Source: CAWAHD01 sp963781785
GTDB lineage: Bacteria > Planctomycetota > Planctomycetia > Isosphaerales > Isosphaeraceae
DNA length: 64,000 nt
Assembly (NCBI GenBank): GCA_963781785.1
Contig: CAWAHD010000002.1
Coordinates: 3,658,001 to 3,722,000, forward strand
Direction of reading: 5' to 3'
The notes beneath the pieces are model-generated. The model made no database searches. It saw only the letters and a program-made list of their open reading frames with translations, and was not told where the DNA came from. Positions 1 to 9,082 of the stretch are shown one piece after another (the first letter of the stretch is position 1; every line of letters begins with the position of its first letter). Position numbers and translations under genes: made by a program.

Positions 1-522
1 TCCACTTCGCTGGATGACGAGGCTCTGATCTGGTTGTTTCCCCGCGCCGACAAGGACCTTTTGGCGCAGATCCGCAACCCCAAGCTGCCCCAAAGCCATT
101 TTGCCACGTTTCAGACCGCACTGGCCAACGCATTTCTGTACGACAAGCTGGTCGTCGCCTGGTGCGGGACTGTGACTCAACCGGACATCGTCGCTGAGAT
201 CGCCGACTTTTTCGTCCGGTTCGATCGGGTCGACTGGTCGCTGGCTGCGGGAGTGTTCGAAAACCGCATGAAGCTCTCCCTTCGCTCCGGTTGGCTGGGC
301 GGCCGGGCGGGCGAGATTCTCAACACCGTGGTCAATGGCCTGGGCACAGCCGGTGGGCACGACAAGCGAGCTGGCGGTGCAGTCACCCTTCCCGACCTCG
401 GCGCGGAAACCCAGGAAGCCTTGCTGCGGACGATTCGCCAGCGGTTGCTCGACCATTTGAAGATCGACGAGCAACAGGGACTGCGTCTCCTCAACGGCTT
501 TCCCGTGATCCAGGCGCCGTGA
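1..522 (+). CDS. DHH/DHHA1-family phosphoesterase, 3' end only
   Basis: The reading frame is open from the first base of the window, so this is the C-terminal 173 residues of a longer protein. The diagnostic feature is the segment GTAGGHDKRAGGAV near the end, which matches the glycine/histidine-rich GGGHxxAxG motif of the DHHA1 substrate-binding domain that follows DHH phosphohydrolase domains (NrnA-like oligoribonucleases and related nucleases). By family, such proteins hydrolyse short oligonucleotides or nucleotide phosphodiesters in the cytoplasm. The DHH catalytic domain lies outside the window, so the exact subgroup cannot be named. The next gene is on the same strand about 100 bp downstream but has no obvious functional link. 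Confidence 0.7.
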   Translation, partial: STSLDDEALIWLFPRADKDLLAQIRNPKLPQSHFATFQTALANAFLYDKLVVAWCGTVTQPDIVAEIADFFVRFDRVDWSLAAGVFENRMKLSLRSGWLGGRAGEILNTVVNGLGTAGGHDKRAGGAVTLPDLGAETQEALLRTIRQRLLDHLKIDEQQGLRLLNGFPVIQAP

Positions 523-627
523 ACGAAGGCCACTGCGGGTTTCGGTGTCCTCGGCTCGCGGCACGGCGGTCCCAGAGATAAGCTGGCCGATACTGACTGA
601 TCAGTGAACCATCGGGGCTTGAGTAGC

Positions 628-1740
628 ATGCTGGATCCGCATCACGTCGTTCGCGACCTCTCCGAGCTTTTGAGTCCGTCGCTCTTGATCTATCCGGCGC
701 TCATTCGACGAAACCTCGAGGGCATGATTGCACTGGCCGGCGGCGCGGCGCGGCTGCGGCCGCACGTCAAGACCCACAAGATGGCCGAGATCGTTCGAAT
801 GGCCGAGTCGCTCGGCATCCACAAGCACAAATGCGCCACGATCGCCGAAGCTGAGATGGTCGCCGCGGCCGGGGGTGCGGACGTCCTGTTGGCCTATCCG
901 CTTGTCGGTCCAAACCTCAAGCGATTCGCGCACCTGGTGCGGGGGTATCGCAATACGACCTTCCGGGCGACTGTGGACGATCCCGAGATGGCGCGGGCCT
1001 TGTCAGCAGCCGTAGAGGGGCTTCATCGCCCGGTTCCGGTCCTGGTCGATCTGGAGATTGGAATGGGGCGGACGGGAATTGTTCCCGGCGAGACGGCCGC
1101 CGAGCTCTACGCTCTCCTTGGCCGGTTGCCCAACCTCGTGCCGGACGGTCTGCACGCCTACGACGGTCACATTCACGACAGCGACCTGGCCGCGCGGCGA
1201 CAGGCGGCCCAATCGGGCCTGGAGAGCACGCTGGCGTTACGCGAACGGCTGCTGAAACGGGGCTTGCCGGTTCCCCGGCTGGTCGTGGGGGGAACGCCCA
1301 CTCTGCCGATCCACGCCGAGCTCACCACTCCTGGCGTCGAATGTTCGCCGGGGACGATCATCCTGCACGACGAGGGCTATCGAACGCGGTATCCGGACCT
1401 GACGTTCACACCGGCCGCCTTGCTGTTGACCCGGGTTGTGAGCCGGCCGGCAGCCGACCGCCTCTGTCTCGACCTGGGCCACAAGGCCGTGGCGGCTGAC
1501 CCGGCGGGGCCGCGCGCCCGCCTGCTCGAGCTCGACGCCCGGCCGGTCGTTCACAGCGAGGAGCACCTGGTTGTCGAGACGGCCCAGGCCGGGGCAATCG
1601 CGCTGGGAACCCCGCTCCTGGCGATTGCGACCCACATCTGTCCGACCGTCGCCTTGCACCGCCGTGCGTATGTCATCGAAGACGGTGTGCTTGCCGGCCA
1701 GTGGGACGTCGCGGCTCGTGATCGCGTGCTGGGGGTTTGA
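628..1740 (+). CDS. D-threonine aldolase-like PLP-dependent enzyme
   Basis: A 371-residue protein with the alanine-racemase-type PLP barrel at the N terminus. RPHVKTHK (residues 44-51) carries the lysine expected to bind PLP. The C terminus has THICPTVALH, the His/Cys divalent-metal site of the D-threonine aldolase / D-serine dehydratase (DSD1) family. Such enzymes cleave or dehydrate beta-hydroxy D-amino acids in the cytoplasm. Length and motif order fit the family. I start at ATG 628 because GTG 604 has no visible ribosome binding site, though 604 stays in frame. Substrate (D-threonine or D-serine) cannot be told from sequence. Frame is intact throughout. Confidence 0.82.
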   Translation: MLDPHHVVRDLSELLSPSLLIYPALIRRNLEGMIALAGGAARLRPHVKTHKMAEIVRMAESLGIHKHKCATIAEAEMVAAAGGADVLLAYPLVGPNLKRFAHLVRGYRNTTFRATVDDPEMARALSAAVEGLHRPVPVLVDLEIGMGRTGIVPGETAAELYALLGRLPNLVPDGLHAYDGHIHDSDLAARRQAAQSGLESTLALRERLLKRGLPVPRLVVGGTPTLPIHAELTTPGVECSPGTIILHDEGYRTRYPDLTFTPAALLLTRVVSRPAADRLCLDLGHKAVAADPAGPRARLLELDARPVVHSEEHLVVETAQAGAIALGTPLLAIATHICPTVALHRRAYVIEDGVLAGQWDVAARDRVLGV

Positions 1741-1779
1741 CGCCCACGAAGGATTGCCCATCACTGGCCGTGTCCATGA

Positions 1780-2703
1780 TCACTGCGCCCTTACGAGACT
1801 GATTCGGGCCATGGCGTCAGCGTGGTAGCTCGAGCGAATAAACGGTCCGCTGGCGACATCAGCAAAGCCCATGCCGCGGGCCTGGCGGCCCAGCTCATCG
1901 AATTCGGCGGGTGGAACATAGCGCTCAACCGGAAGGTGCTTGGGCGAAGGCTGAAGGTACTGACCGAGCGTGAGAAGATCGCAGCCGATCGAACGAAGGT
2001 CTGCCAGGGTCTCGAAGACCTCTTCGGTGGTCTCACCCAGCCCCAGCATCAGGCCGCTCTTGGTGCGGATTTCGGGACACGCTCTTTTGGCATGGTCGAG
2101 GACCGAGAGGCTCACGTCATACTGGCTCTTCCTGCGTACCTGATGCTGGAGCCGGGCGACCGTTTCGAGGTTATGGTTGAACACCTCGGGCCGGGACTCG
2201 AGGACGACATCGATCAGTTCCGCCCGGCCATTGAAGTCTGGAGTGAGCACTTCGATCGTGGCGCCAATCCGCCGCCGCACGGCGAGGACGCACTGCCGGA
2301 AATGCTCGGCGCCGCCGTCGGGCAGATCATCGCGCGTCACGGAGGTGATGACGACGTGCAAAAGCCCCAGACGCTGGCACGCTTCGGCCAGGCGCTCGGG
2401 CTCATCGAGAGCGACCGGCTCGGGGTGGCCGCGGCCGACCGCGCAGAACCCGCAGGGCCGGGTACACACGTCTCCCAGGATCATGAATGTCGCCGTCTTG
2501 CGCGTCCAGCACTCCGACCGATTCGGGCACCGCGCACTCTCGCAGACCGTTTCAAGGCCAAGTTCGTCAATCAGGCTGCGCGTGAACGACATGCCCCCAG
2601 CGGCCGGGATCGGCCGCTTGAGCCATTCCGGCAGCCGGCGCCGGGGTGTGCCGCCCGGTGGCCCTGGATCGAGATCCGGATCGCGCAGAGGCCAGGGTCG
2701 CAC
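1780..2703 (-). CDS. lipA: Lipoyl synthase (radical SAM)
   Basis: 307 residues; inserts two sulfur atoms into octanoyl groups on lipoyl domains of 2-oxoacid dehydrogenases and the glycine cleavage H protein. Both iron-sulfur clusters are visible: the auxiliary cluster motif CESARCPNRSEC (Cys 54, 59, 65) and the radical-SAM motif CTRPCGFC (Cys 80, 84, 87). The C-terminal RSSYHAD contains the serine that ligates the auxiliary cluster. The first 30 residues are a proline-rich extension and the start codon is GTG, so translation may begin a little later. It lies 32 bp downstream of the lipB-like gene on the same strand, the usual lipoate assembly pair. Confidence 0.95.
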   Translation of the reverse strand: MRPWPLRDPDLDPGPPGGTPRRRLPEWLKRPIPAAGGMSFTRSLIDELGLETVCESARCPNRSECWTRKTATFMILGDVCTRPCGFCAVGRGHPEPVALDEPERLAEACQRLGLLHVVITSVTRDDLPDGGAEHFRQCVLAVRRRIGATIEVLTPDFNGRAELIDVVLESRPEVFNHNLETVARLQHQVRRKSQYDVSLSVLDHAKRACPEIRTKSGLMLGLGETTEEVFETLADLRSIGCDLLTLGQYLQPSPKHLPVERYVPPAEFDELGRQARGMGFADVASGPFIRSSYHADAMARISLVRAQ

Positions 2704-2735
2704 CCAGGACCGTCAAGCTCGGCAAGCCGGGCCTG

Positions 2736-3485
2736 TTACCCGGGGCTGGGAGCATAGGCATGGGAGGCGACCTTCCGGCGGATCAGCGGGTGGTGGGTGT
2801 AAACATGGTGCCGCTCGAGGCCGAAGACTTCCTCGAGGCGGCGGACCAAAGCCTCGCGCACTTTGGGCATGGCGGTATGCCGCTGGCGCCGAGCTTCCAT
2901 CGACGTGTGCCGCAGGGGGGCATTGCCGATTCCCGGCTCTTCGAGCACGTCGAACAGGTCGAGGTACGGGCCGACATTCAAGGTCAGGCCATGGTAGGCG
3001 ATCCAGCGGGTGACGGCCACGCCGACCGTGGCGATCCGGGCATGGCCCGAGAAGATCCCCTGCACATCCGGCCGGAACGACCCCGTGAGATCGAATTCCT
3101 CGAGGACCAGCAGGATCGCGGTGTGCAGCCGATCCAGATATTCGCTGAGCGTCAAGCCAAAGGTGTCGAGCGGGAGGGCGAAGTAAGCCGCAAGCTGCCC
3201 GGGCAGATGGAACACGCAGCCACCGCCGCGATTGACCCAGTGGACCTCGATGCCAAGGGCATCGAGGGCTTCGTCGTCGGGCTCGATATGCGCCCGGCTT
3301 CCCGAGCGTCCCACGCTGATCGTGGGCGGATGCTCGCACAGGATCAGGACCGCTCCCCCTTGTTCCCCCAGTTCGTAAACGAGCCGGCGCTGAAGCTGCT
3401 GGACCTCGGAAAAGTCGACCAGCCCCAACATGTAGACTTCCAGTGGCGGCAGTTGCGGGGTTGGCCTCATCGTCAAGCAAGACAC
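2736..3485 (-). CDS. lipB: LipB-like octanoyltransferase lacking the Cys/Lys dyad
   Basis: A 249-residue member of the BPL/LipB transferase fold, which moves octanoate from ACP to lipoyl domains. The substrate-pocket signature is present (NRGGGCVFHLPGQL, residues 85-98; YHGLTLNV, 164-171). Known LipB enzymes use a lysine just before the IxxxG strand and a cysteine in an NPCG-type loop. Here the corresponding stretches read ARIATVG (Arg150 in place of Lys) and LEEPGIG (about Pro184 in place of Cys). Either the protein works through another mechanism, as LipM/LipL-like transferases place their cysteine elsewhere, or it is inactive. Immediately upstream of lipA, so a lipoylation role is inferred from context. 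The start may be GTG 3485 or ATG 3470. Confidence 0.85.
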   Translation of the reverse strand: MSCLTMRPTPQLPPLEVYMLGLVDFSEVQQLQRRLVYELGEQGGAVLILCEHPPTISVGRSGSRAHIEPDDEALDALGIEVHWVNRGGGCVFHLPGQLAAYFALPLDTFGLTLSEYLDRLHTAILLVLEEFDLTGSFRPDVQGIFSGHARIATVGVAVTRWIAYHGLTLNVGPYLDLFDVLEEPGIGNAPLRHTSMEARRQRHTAMPKVREALVRRLEEVFGLERHHVYTHHPLIRRKVASHAYAPSPG

Positions 3486-3623
3486 CAGCGAAGAAGGGGT
3501 GAGACACCCGGTCGTTCGCGTCCATCGACACGAATCCGCGACATCACCAATCTACACCTGGAAAAGACCCTCCGGCAAGTGCAGGTCGGCCCTTGAGGAG
3601 ATCTGTCGCATGATCGCCTCAAA

Positions 3624-4655
3624 TCACGGTTTTTTGCGAGCGGTCCGCTTGCCGGTGACCGGGGCGGCGTCAGGGAGCGTCTTGGATTCGACGAGCATCT
3701 TGCCCTGGGCGTGGGCAACAGTCACACCGGCGGCATTCGCAAGCTCATTGGCGACATCGACCGACCATCGCGCCGACTTCCACTCGCGTGACTGCGGATC
3801 GTAGTTCTGCTCTCCGTCCACCGTGTAGGTCCCGTCCTTGATGAGATTGCCGACGATGGCCCCCTCCGCCTTGAGCACGCCGGAAACCTTCACCTTCACG
3901 AGCCCGCCGGGCTGGGTTATGCTCCCTTTTTCCTTCTGGAATCGAAGCATCCCCTTGGCTGTCTGACCATGGCCCATCGCGAGCTGTGTGGGGGCCTCCC
4001 AGAACGCGGCGTCGGTCGGAATGGGCGTATGGATCGAGAGGATGGTTTCGGTGACGGCGTGAAGCGGACCCTCGATCCGCACAACGCGTCTCACCACGTT
4101 GGCACGGTCGTCGAGGAAAACGGAGGCCGCCGTCGAGTCGAACCTTTTCAAGAGCTCCTGGAGCGCAGGCGGAGCATCCCTGTACGAAACGCTCAAAACC
4201 GGATTGGTGGGTAGAAAACGTCCCTGGAACCGAGCCCGGCTGATTCGCGATTGCACGACCACCTGGCCGTTCTGGCGAAACTCCATCTCCGTGCCATGAA
4301 TCGCGACATCCACTGCGGAGGCCACAAGCGCGGAGGCCGCGTCGTTTCTTTGCTTCCTGGTCTTGTCAGCCGGCCGCTTCGCCTTGCTTCGGGTCTTTTT
4401 CTTGCTTGTGTTTTCGCTCGTGGCCTCATCGTCCAGCCTGGTCCGGGTCTTGACGAGATACTCGATTCGGGCCTGGTACTCGACCTGGGATGGCCTCAGC
4501 CCGACGACGGGCAGGAACGTGACGATGTTTTCCCCTTCGATCGTCAAGACGTGCCGGCGGGGAGGAGCGGGAGTGGTCGGTTCCGGCTGGGCTCCGCCCG
4601 CAACAACCACGATCGAACCGATCAATAAACATCTTGATGCGGTCGGGGGACACAC
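3624..4655 (-). CDS. Secreted protein of unknown function with Lys-rich insert
   Basis: 343 residues. The N terminus (SRCLLIGSIVVVAGG) is a short hydrophobic signal or lipoprotein-like leader, so export is likely. A strongly basic Lys/Arg-rich stretch around residues 85-105 (KKKTRSKAKRPADKTRKQR) interrupts an otherwise beta-rich, evenly mixed sequence, and the C terminus is also basic. No catalytic motif or family was recognised. The start is GTG 4655, supported by an AGGAGGT ribosome binding site six bases upstream, which is stronger than anything near later candidates. It is transcribed toward lipB but about 140 bp separates them, so co-transcription is uncertain. Confidence 0.6.
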   Translation of the reverse strand: MCPPTASRCLLIGSIVVVAGGAQPEPTTPAPPRRHVLTIEGENIVTFLPVVGLRPSQVEYQARIEYLVKTRTRLDDEATSENTSKKKTRSKAKRPADKTRKQRNDAASALVASAVDVAIHGTEMEFRQNGQVVVQSRISRARFQGRFLPTNPVLSVSYRDAPPALQELLKRFDSTAASVFLDDRANVVRRVVRIEGPLHAVTETILSIHTPIPTDAAFWEAPTQLAMGHGQTAKGMLRFQKEKGSITQPGGLVKVKVSGVLKAEGAIVGNLIKDGTYTVDGEQNYDPQSREWKSARWSVDVANELANAAGVTVAHAQGKMLVESKTLPDAAPVTGKRTARKKP

Positions 4656-4764
4656 GGCGCACCTCCTCGACGGCGTCGCATACTGTTAGAGCCACGACCA
4701 TCATACATGAGATCTGCATCTCGCGCTAGCCAGGATCCCGATTCGCTTGACCGCGAGCTCCGGG

Positions 4765-5608
4765 CTAGCTGTCCGTCGCTGAGGACCGTTTGACATCCGC
4801 CATGTAGGCTTTCGCCTCAGCATGAGGCAGCGCATCGGCTGCGAACGTAAAGGTGCCGCTGTCCTTCACTTCGCGCGCTGCGCAGGAACGCCCCGAGGGC
4901 AGCGCGGGCGAAGGCTCCGCCCACGCTGATTCGCTTGACTCCGACCGCCGCCAGTTCTGCAACGGAAAACGTAGCGCCCTTCAAGCCCATGACGACATTG
5001 ACGGGCCGGGCAACCGATGCACAGACCTCTCGGATCGCATCCAGGCTCGGCAGGCCGGGAGCATATACAACATCTGCACCGGCCTCGGCGAAGGATTGCA
5101 ATCGCCGTATGGTGTCACCGAGATCCGGGCGGCCATGAAGGAAGTTTTCGGCTCGTGCCGTCAGCATGAACGAGCAATCGCGGGCCGCTCTTGCGGCGGC
5201 CGCGACCCGCTCGACGGCGATCCCGAATTCATAGATCGGGTCGTTCGGATCGCCCGTCGCATCCTCGATGGATCCCCCGACCAGCCCGATGTCCGACGCG
5301 AGTCGAATGGTTGCCGCGCACGTGTCCGGCGAGGAGCCGAAGCCGTCCTCAAGATCGGCTGACACAGGCAAATGCGTTGCCTCGACAATGGTCCTCGCGT
5401 TCTCCAGAATCTCAGCACGCGTCAGCCCGAGAGCGGAATCACGACGTCCGATGGCAAAAGCGTAACCTGCGCTCGTCGTCGCCAGTGCTTCAAAACCAAG
5501 CGCCGTCAAAATCCTTGCTGTTCCGGCATTCCATGGATTCGGGATCACAAAGGCCCCGGGCCGTTCATGAAGCGCCCGAAATGCCGCGTATTTTTGGTCG
5601 CGTGTCAC
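4765..5608 (-). pseudogene. Isocitrate lyase/PEP mutase-family enzyme, frameshifted
   Basis: The first about 240 residues are a clear member of the isocitrate lyase/phosphoenolpyruvate mutase superfamily: PNPWNAGTARIL near the N terminus, SADLEDGFG around residue 85 (metal-binding acidic loop) and GGSIEDATGD around residue 115. Near 4885 the frame breaks. The expected family ending (LRAAREVKDSGTFTFA...) continues in a neighbouring frame to a stop at 4765. Removing one base or adding two at the CGCAGCGCGCG stretch restores the whole protein. Superfamily members cleave or form C-C or C-P bonds of oxaloacetate-like acids; the substrate is unknown here. The break may be a sequencing error, since neighbouring genes show the same kind of indel. 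Confidence 0.72.
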
Positions 5609-6063
5609 CGTTGGCGTCCTCGTGCATCCATCCGCATCAATCTTTAGCGATCACGAACTGTAATGCCTTCCGCCACGTACTTCCCAGAGTCCAGATTTCG
5701 AATTTTCCGTCCAGATATTCAGGCCGTCCGGGCTGGGCAAGAACAGCCAACTGGCGATCGGGCTCGATTGCCGGCATTGCGAACAGATCCGTAACCTCCT
5801 TCTAAATAACACGTTATGTCATTCCGTGTCCTCGCGTCTCACGACGTCATGGTTGGCGGTAGAAAAGCGTTTCGGTCACAGACGCGCCGGGCGTTCTCGG
5901 AGGCTGCTTTTCAGATCGAACTCGATCCAATATTTTGGTGCAATAGGGCGAAGAACCTGTGTGGCGCGGTCGACAGCAGTTCTCAAATCGAGCGACCGCC
6001 ATTTTTTCACCACGATTCGAGACGCCGAAGATTACGGGTTCCGGGTAAAGAGGAGAACTTCAA
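5609..6063. other. Intergenic, no gene recognised
   Basis: About 455 bp between the divergent PEP mutase-family gene and the coiled-coil gene. No ORF here looks like a protein on either strand. It probably holds both promoters, but none can be pointed to with confidence. A possible Shine-Dalgarno (AGAGGAGA) lies just before 6064. Confidence 0.4.
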
Positions 6064-6885
6064 GATGGTGTGCTCAATGGTCAAGAAGGGTTTGCTGGGT
6101 GCGGCGCTGGGCGCGGGGACGTTGTTCCTGGTGTTCGGCACCTCGGCACCGAGCTACGTCAGGACGGCCTTCCACAAGGTCCGTCAGAACGCCAAGGACT
6201 CGGTCCCTCCTCAGTTCGACATCGACCGGGCTCGGCAGGATATCGACGACCTGAAGCCGATGTTCGATCAGAACAAGGAAACGCTGGCCCGCGCCGAGGT
6301 CGAGGCCGAGAATCTCGAGAGCGAAGTCGGCACGATCCAGGCCAACCTGGACAAGGAAAAGAAGACGATCCTGGCGCTGCAGCAGAGGCTCAAGACGGGT
6401 GACTTCCGCCTGACCGGCCATGTCTCGACACGGCCGACGAGGTCAAGGCCGAGCTGGCCCACCGCCTGGATCATTACGATTACACGTCCGATCTCGCTCA
6501 AGCAAAAGCAAGAGATGCTCAAGGCGAAGAAGAAGATCATCAAGGCGGCCCACGAGCAGCTCGAGAGCCTGCGGACGCAGAAATCGACGCTTCTGGCCAA
6601 GCTGGCGAACATCGAAGCCCGGCTCAAGATGATCGAGGCGACCCAGTCCAAGAACGAGTTCAACTTCGACGGCAGTGCGTTGGCCCGTGCCAAGCAGACG
6701 ATCTCCGAGCTGGAAAAGCGGCTCGACGTGATGGCTCGCAGGGCCGAGATCGAAGGACGCTACGGCGACTTGGACGGCCCGTCGGCTTATGTCGACCCTC
6801 ACCGCGACGTCGTCAAGGAAGTCGATGAAAAGTTTGGCAAGGACAGCTCGCGGACCGCGCCAAGACGGGCGACAAGAGCCTCTGA
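6064..6885 (+). pseudogene. Membrane-anchored coiled-coil protein, three indels
   Basis: Starts MVCSMVKKGLLGAALGAG, a single hydrophobic N-terminal anchor, followed by a long, heptad-rich, charged coiled coil (residues about 60-240; ARAEVEAENLESEVGTIQ, KKKIIKAAHEQLESLRTQ). Between about 6425 and 6505 the natural protein (DEVKAELAHRLDHYDYTSDL) lies in another frame and then returns, which needs two compensating indels. A third near 6845 moves the end to ADRAKTGDKSL with stop at 6885. No function is recognised. Similar anchored coiled coils in planctomycetes are uncharacterised. Compensating indels that preserve the protein argue for read errors rather than decay. The ATG has an AGAGGAGA ribosome binding site about ten bases upstream. 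Confidence 0.6.
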
Positions 6886-7280
6886 GCTGTCCGTCGCGAC
6901 GTTCGACCGACCAGCGAACGATCGCGAAATCGGCCTGACGAAAACAGGGGTGCTCTTGTCAGCACTCCGCCTTTCGACCGATCCGTCTTCCCCCTCTGCC
7001 CTGCCCTCCGCATCCCCCCGATCGGAGAAACGGGCCCCGAGGGGGAGGCGGAGGTCGAAGTCCGGTGGCAAGGAAGACGCGCGAAAGGCGGGCCGAGTAT
7101 GGGTAGATCGATCGTGATGCCCGCTCTCGTCCAGCGTGCCTCCGATAACGGGTTCCGCCGCCCACGACGACCCGGCGTGTCGGGAAGTGCAATTCAGAAT
7201 CAAAGCAGGCCGCTACCCGGATTTCTTCCGGCGAGACCGCCGGGAGCGATTTGAAACGATTGAAAACACGGACTGAAACC
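6886..7280. other. Intergenic, no gene recognised
   Basis: About 395 bp between the coiled-coil gene and the FHA gene. The open frames here continue neighbouring frames past their natural stops or are antisense to them, and none has a recognisable protein pattern. Confidence 0.35.
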
Positions 7281-8888
7281 ATGTTGGGACATTGGCACAT
7301 CGTCTTGCGGCAAGCCGAGGAAGCCGCACGGGTCGGCCGGTTTGAAGAGGCCTATGCCCTGGCGAATCGGCCCGACGTGGCGGATCACCATCATGCGGTC
7401 CAGTTCCGCAGCCGGCTGGCTCTGGACTTGATCGCCCGGGCCACGCGCCGCGGCGTCGTTGACGACCTGGCCGGCGCGATCGAAGACCTGGACCTGGCCG
7501 AGCGGATCGGCGCGCCCCCCGACTCGCTGGCCGCGGCTCGGCTGAACCTGGCTGACCGGGTGGCCGACGAGGTACGTGTTGACCTGGATGCCGGCGAGCC
7601 GGCGCGGGCCCTGGAGCGAATCGAAGAGCTGGCGCGGCACAAGATCAGCGGGCCGGCCCTGCGGCGGACGCGCGAGATCGCCGAGGCCTGGCAGGCGGCG
7701 CTGGCCGAAGGTCGGCGCGGCGAGTTTGGCCGGGCCCAGGAGCAGCTTGACCGGGCTGAGCGGTTGGCAGCCGGTGCGGGAGCGACTGCCGCCCAGCAGG
7801 CGGTCGCTGCGGCCAAGACCGAGCTCGAGAACCGCCAGAAAGGGAGCCGCTCCCAAGGTCGAGGCGCTGTACGCGGCGCTCTCGGAAGGGAAATGGCCGC
7901 AGATTCTGTCGGCGGCCGAGGCCGTGCTCGACAGCGTGCCCGAGCACCCGGCAGCGCGGCAGGCGCGCTCGCGCGCCTGGCAGCAGATCGCGGCGATCGG
8001 GCCTGGCCGCGGCCCAGTGGCCGCACCGCGGCGGCCGCGCAGGCTCAGGTCAATGCTGTGATCGGGCCGGGCTCCGCCGACCAGAAGCGACAGTGCCGAT
8101 CCCGCCCGCGCCGAGCCCGAAGGCATCGTCTGGTTAAACGGCGCCGCCGCCGACCGCTGCGGTGGCTCTCCGTCACTCGATCGCGATCCGGCCGGAAATG
8201 CACCGGCCGATCGACCTTCTCCCGGGCCCTCAGCCAGTTCGCGCACCGATCCTGCCGCGACCGCTGGCCCGGGTCGAGGCGACCGGCCCCAAGGGCCGGT
8301 TCCTGCTCTGGGTCGACGCCGTCGGAGGCTATCTCGTCTGTCTGGACGACCGCATTCGTCCTGGGCCGCGCCGGGCCTGACAGCCATGCCGATGTCCCGC
8401 TCATGGGCGACCTGTCGCGGAACCACGCCACGCTCCTGCGCAACGGCGAGGGTTATCTGCTGCAAGCCCATCACGCCTCGTTCGTCAACGGCAAGCCGGT
8501 GGTCGACCAGGCCGTGCTCCACGACGGCGATGTGATCCGCCTGGGCTCGACCGTCGAGCTCGAATTCCGCCAGCCCAGCCCGGTCAGCGCCACGGCGCGG
8601 CTGTCGATTGTCAGCCGGCACCGGCTTCCCCTGGCGGTCGACGGTGTGCTCTTGATGGCCGAAACATGTATCGTGGGCGAGGCAGCGCAGGCGCATATCC
8701 CGGCCCCGGCGCTCAAGAACCCGGTCGTCCTCTACCGCCAGGCCGGCGCGCTGTGGTGCCGCGCCGTCGGCGCCTTTGACGTCGACGGCCGAACCTGCGC
8801 CTCCCGCGCTCCTCTGACCTTACAGTCCAGCGTCCTGGGCGACGGTTTTTCGTTCAGTCTTGAACCCCTGGGAAATCAGCCCGTGTAG
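7281..8888 (+). pseudogene. FHA-domain signalling protein with helical N-terminal region, frameshifted
   Basis: The N-terminal half is a run of short amphipathic helices resembling TPR-like pairs (EEAARVGRFEEAYALANRPD; AIEDLDLAERIGAPPDSLAA). The C-terminal half contains a forkhead-associated phosphothreonine-binding domain: VLGRAGPDSHADVPLMG, then DLSRNHATLLRNGEGYLL and NGKPVV, with the Arg, Ser and His of FHA domains visible. The middle needs frame changes (about 7845, 8000-8160, 8350) to read through: KVEALYAALSEGKWPQIL and RPEMHRPIDLLPGPQPVR belong to the true protein but lie in other frames. By family, it would bind phosphorylated partners of Ser/Thr kinases. The kinase gene follows within 200 bp on the same strand, so a kinase-effector pair is likely. 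Confidence 0.7.
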
Positions 8889-9082
8889 AGTGAAAAGCGA
8901 TGCCGGGTCGCGCATGGCCGGTTCCGCCCGGCTGAAGATCGGTGTCGCATCCGCAGTCACCGGTCGATCAGAATGAGGTCGGTCCCGGCCGGCTCGAACC
9001 GGCCTTCTCTGTGGGAGTTGCACAACCATGAGTGCGACGGCTGAAGAACTGGCGTGGCACAGACTTGAACAGCGACAACCGC

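Noticed and set aside
1237..1764. A 175-residue minus-strand ORF
   Set aside because: Antisense to the D-threonine aldolase-like gene, no domain.
2646..3596. A 316-residue plus-strand ORF over lipB
   Set aside because: It is antisense to lipB with no domain; lipB is the clear gene.
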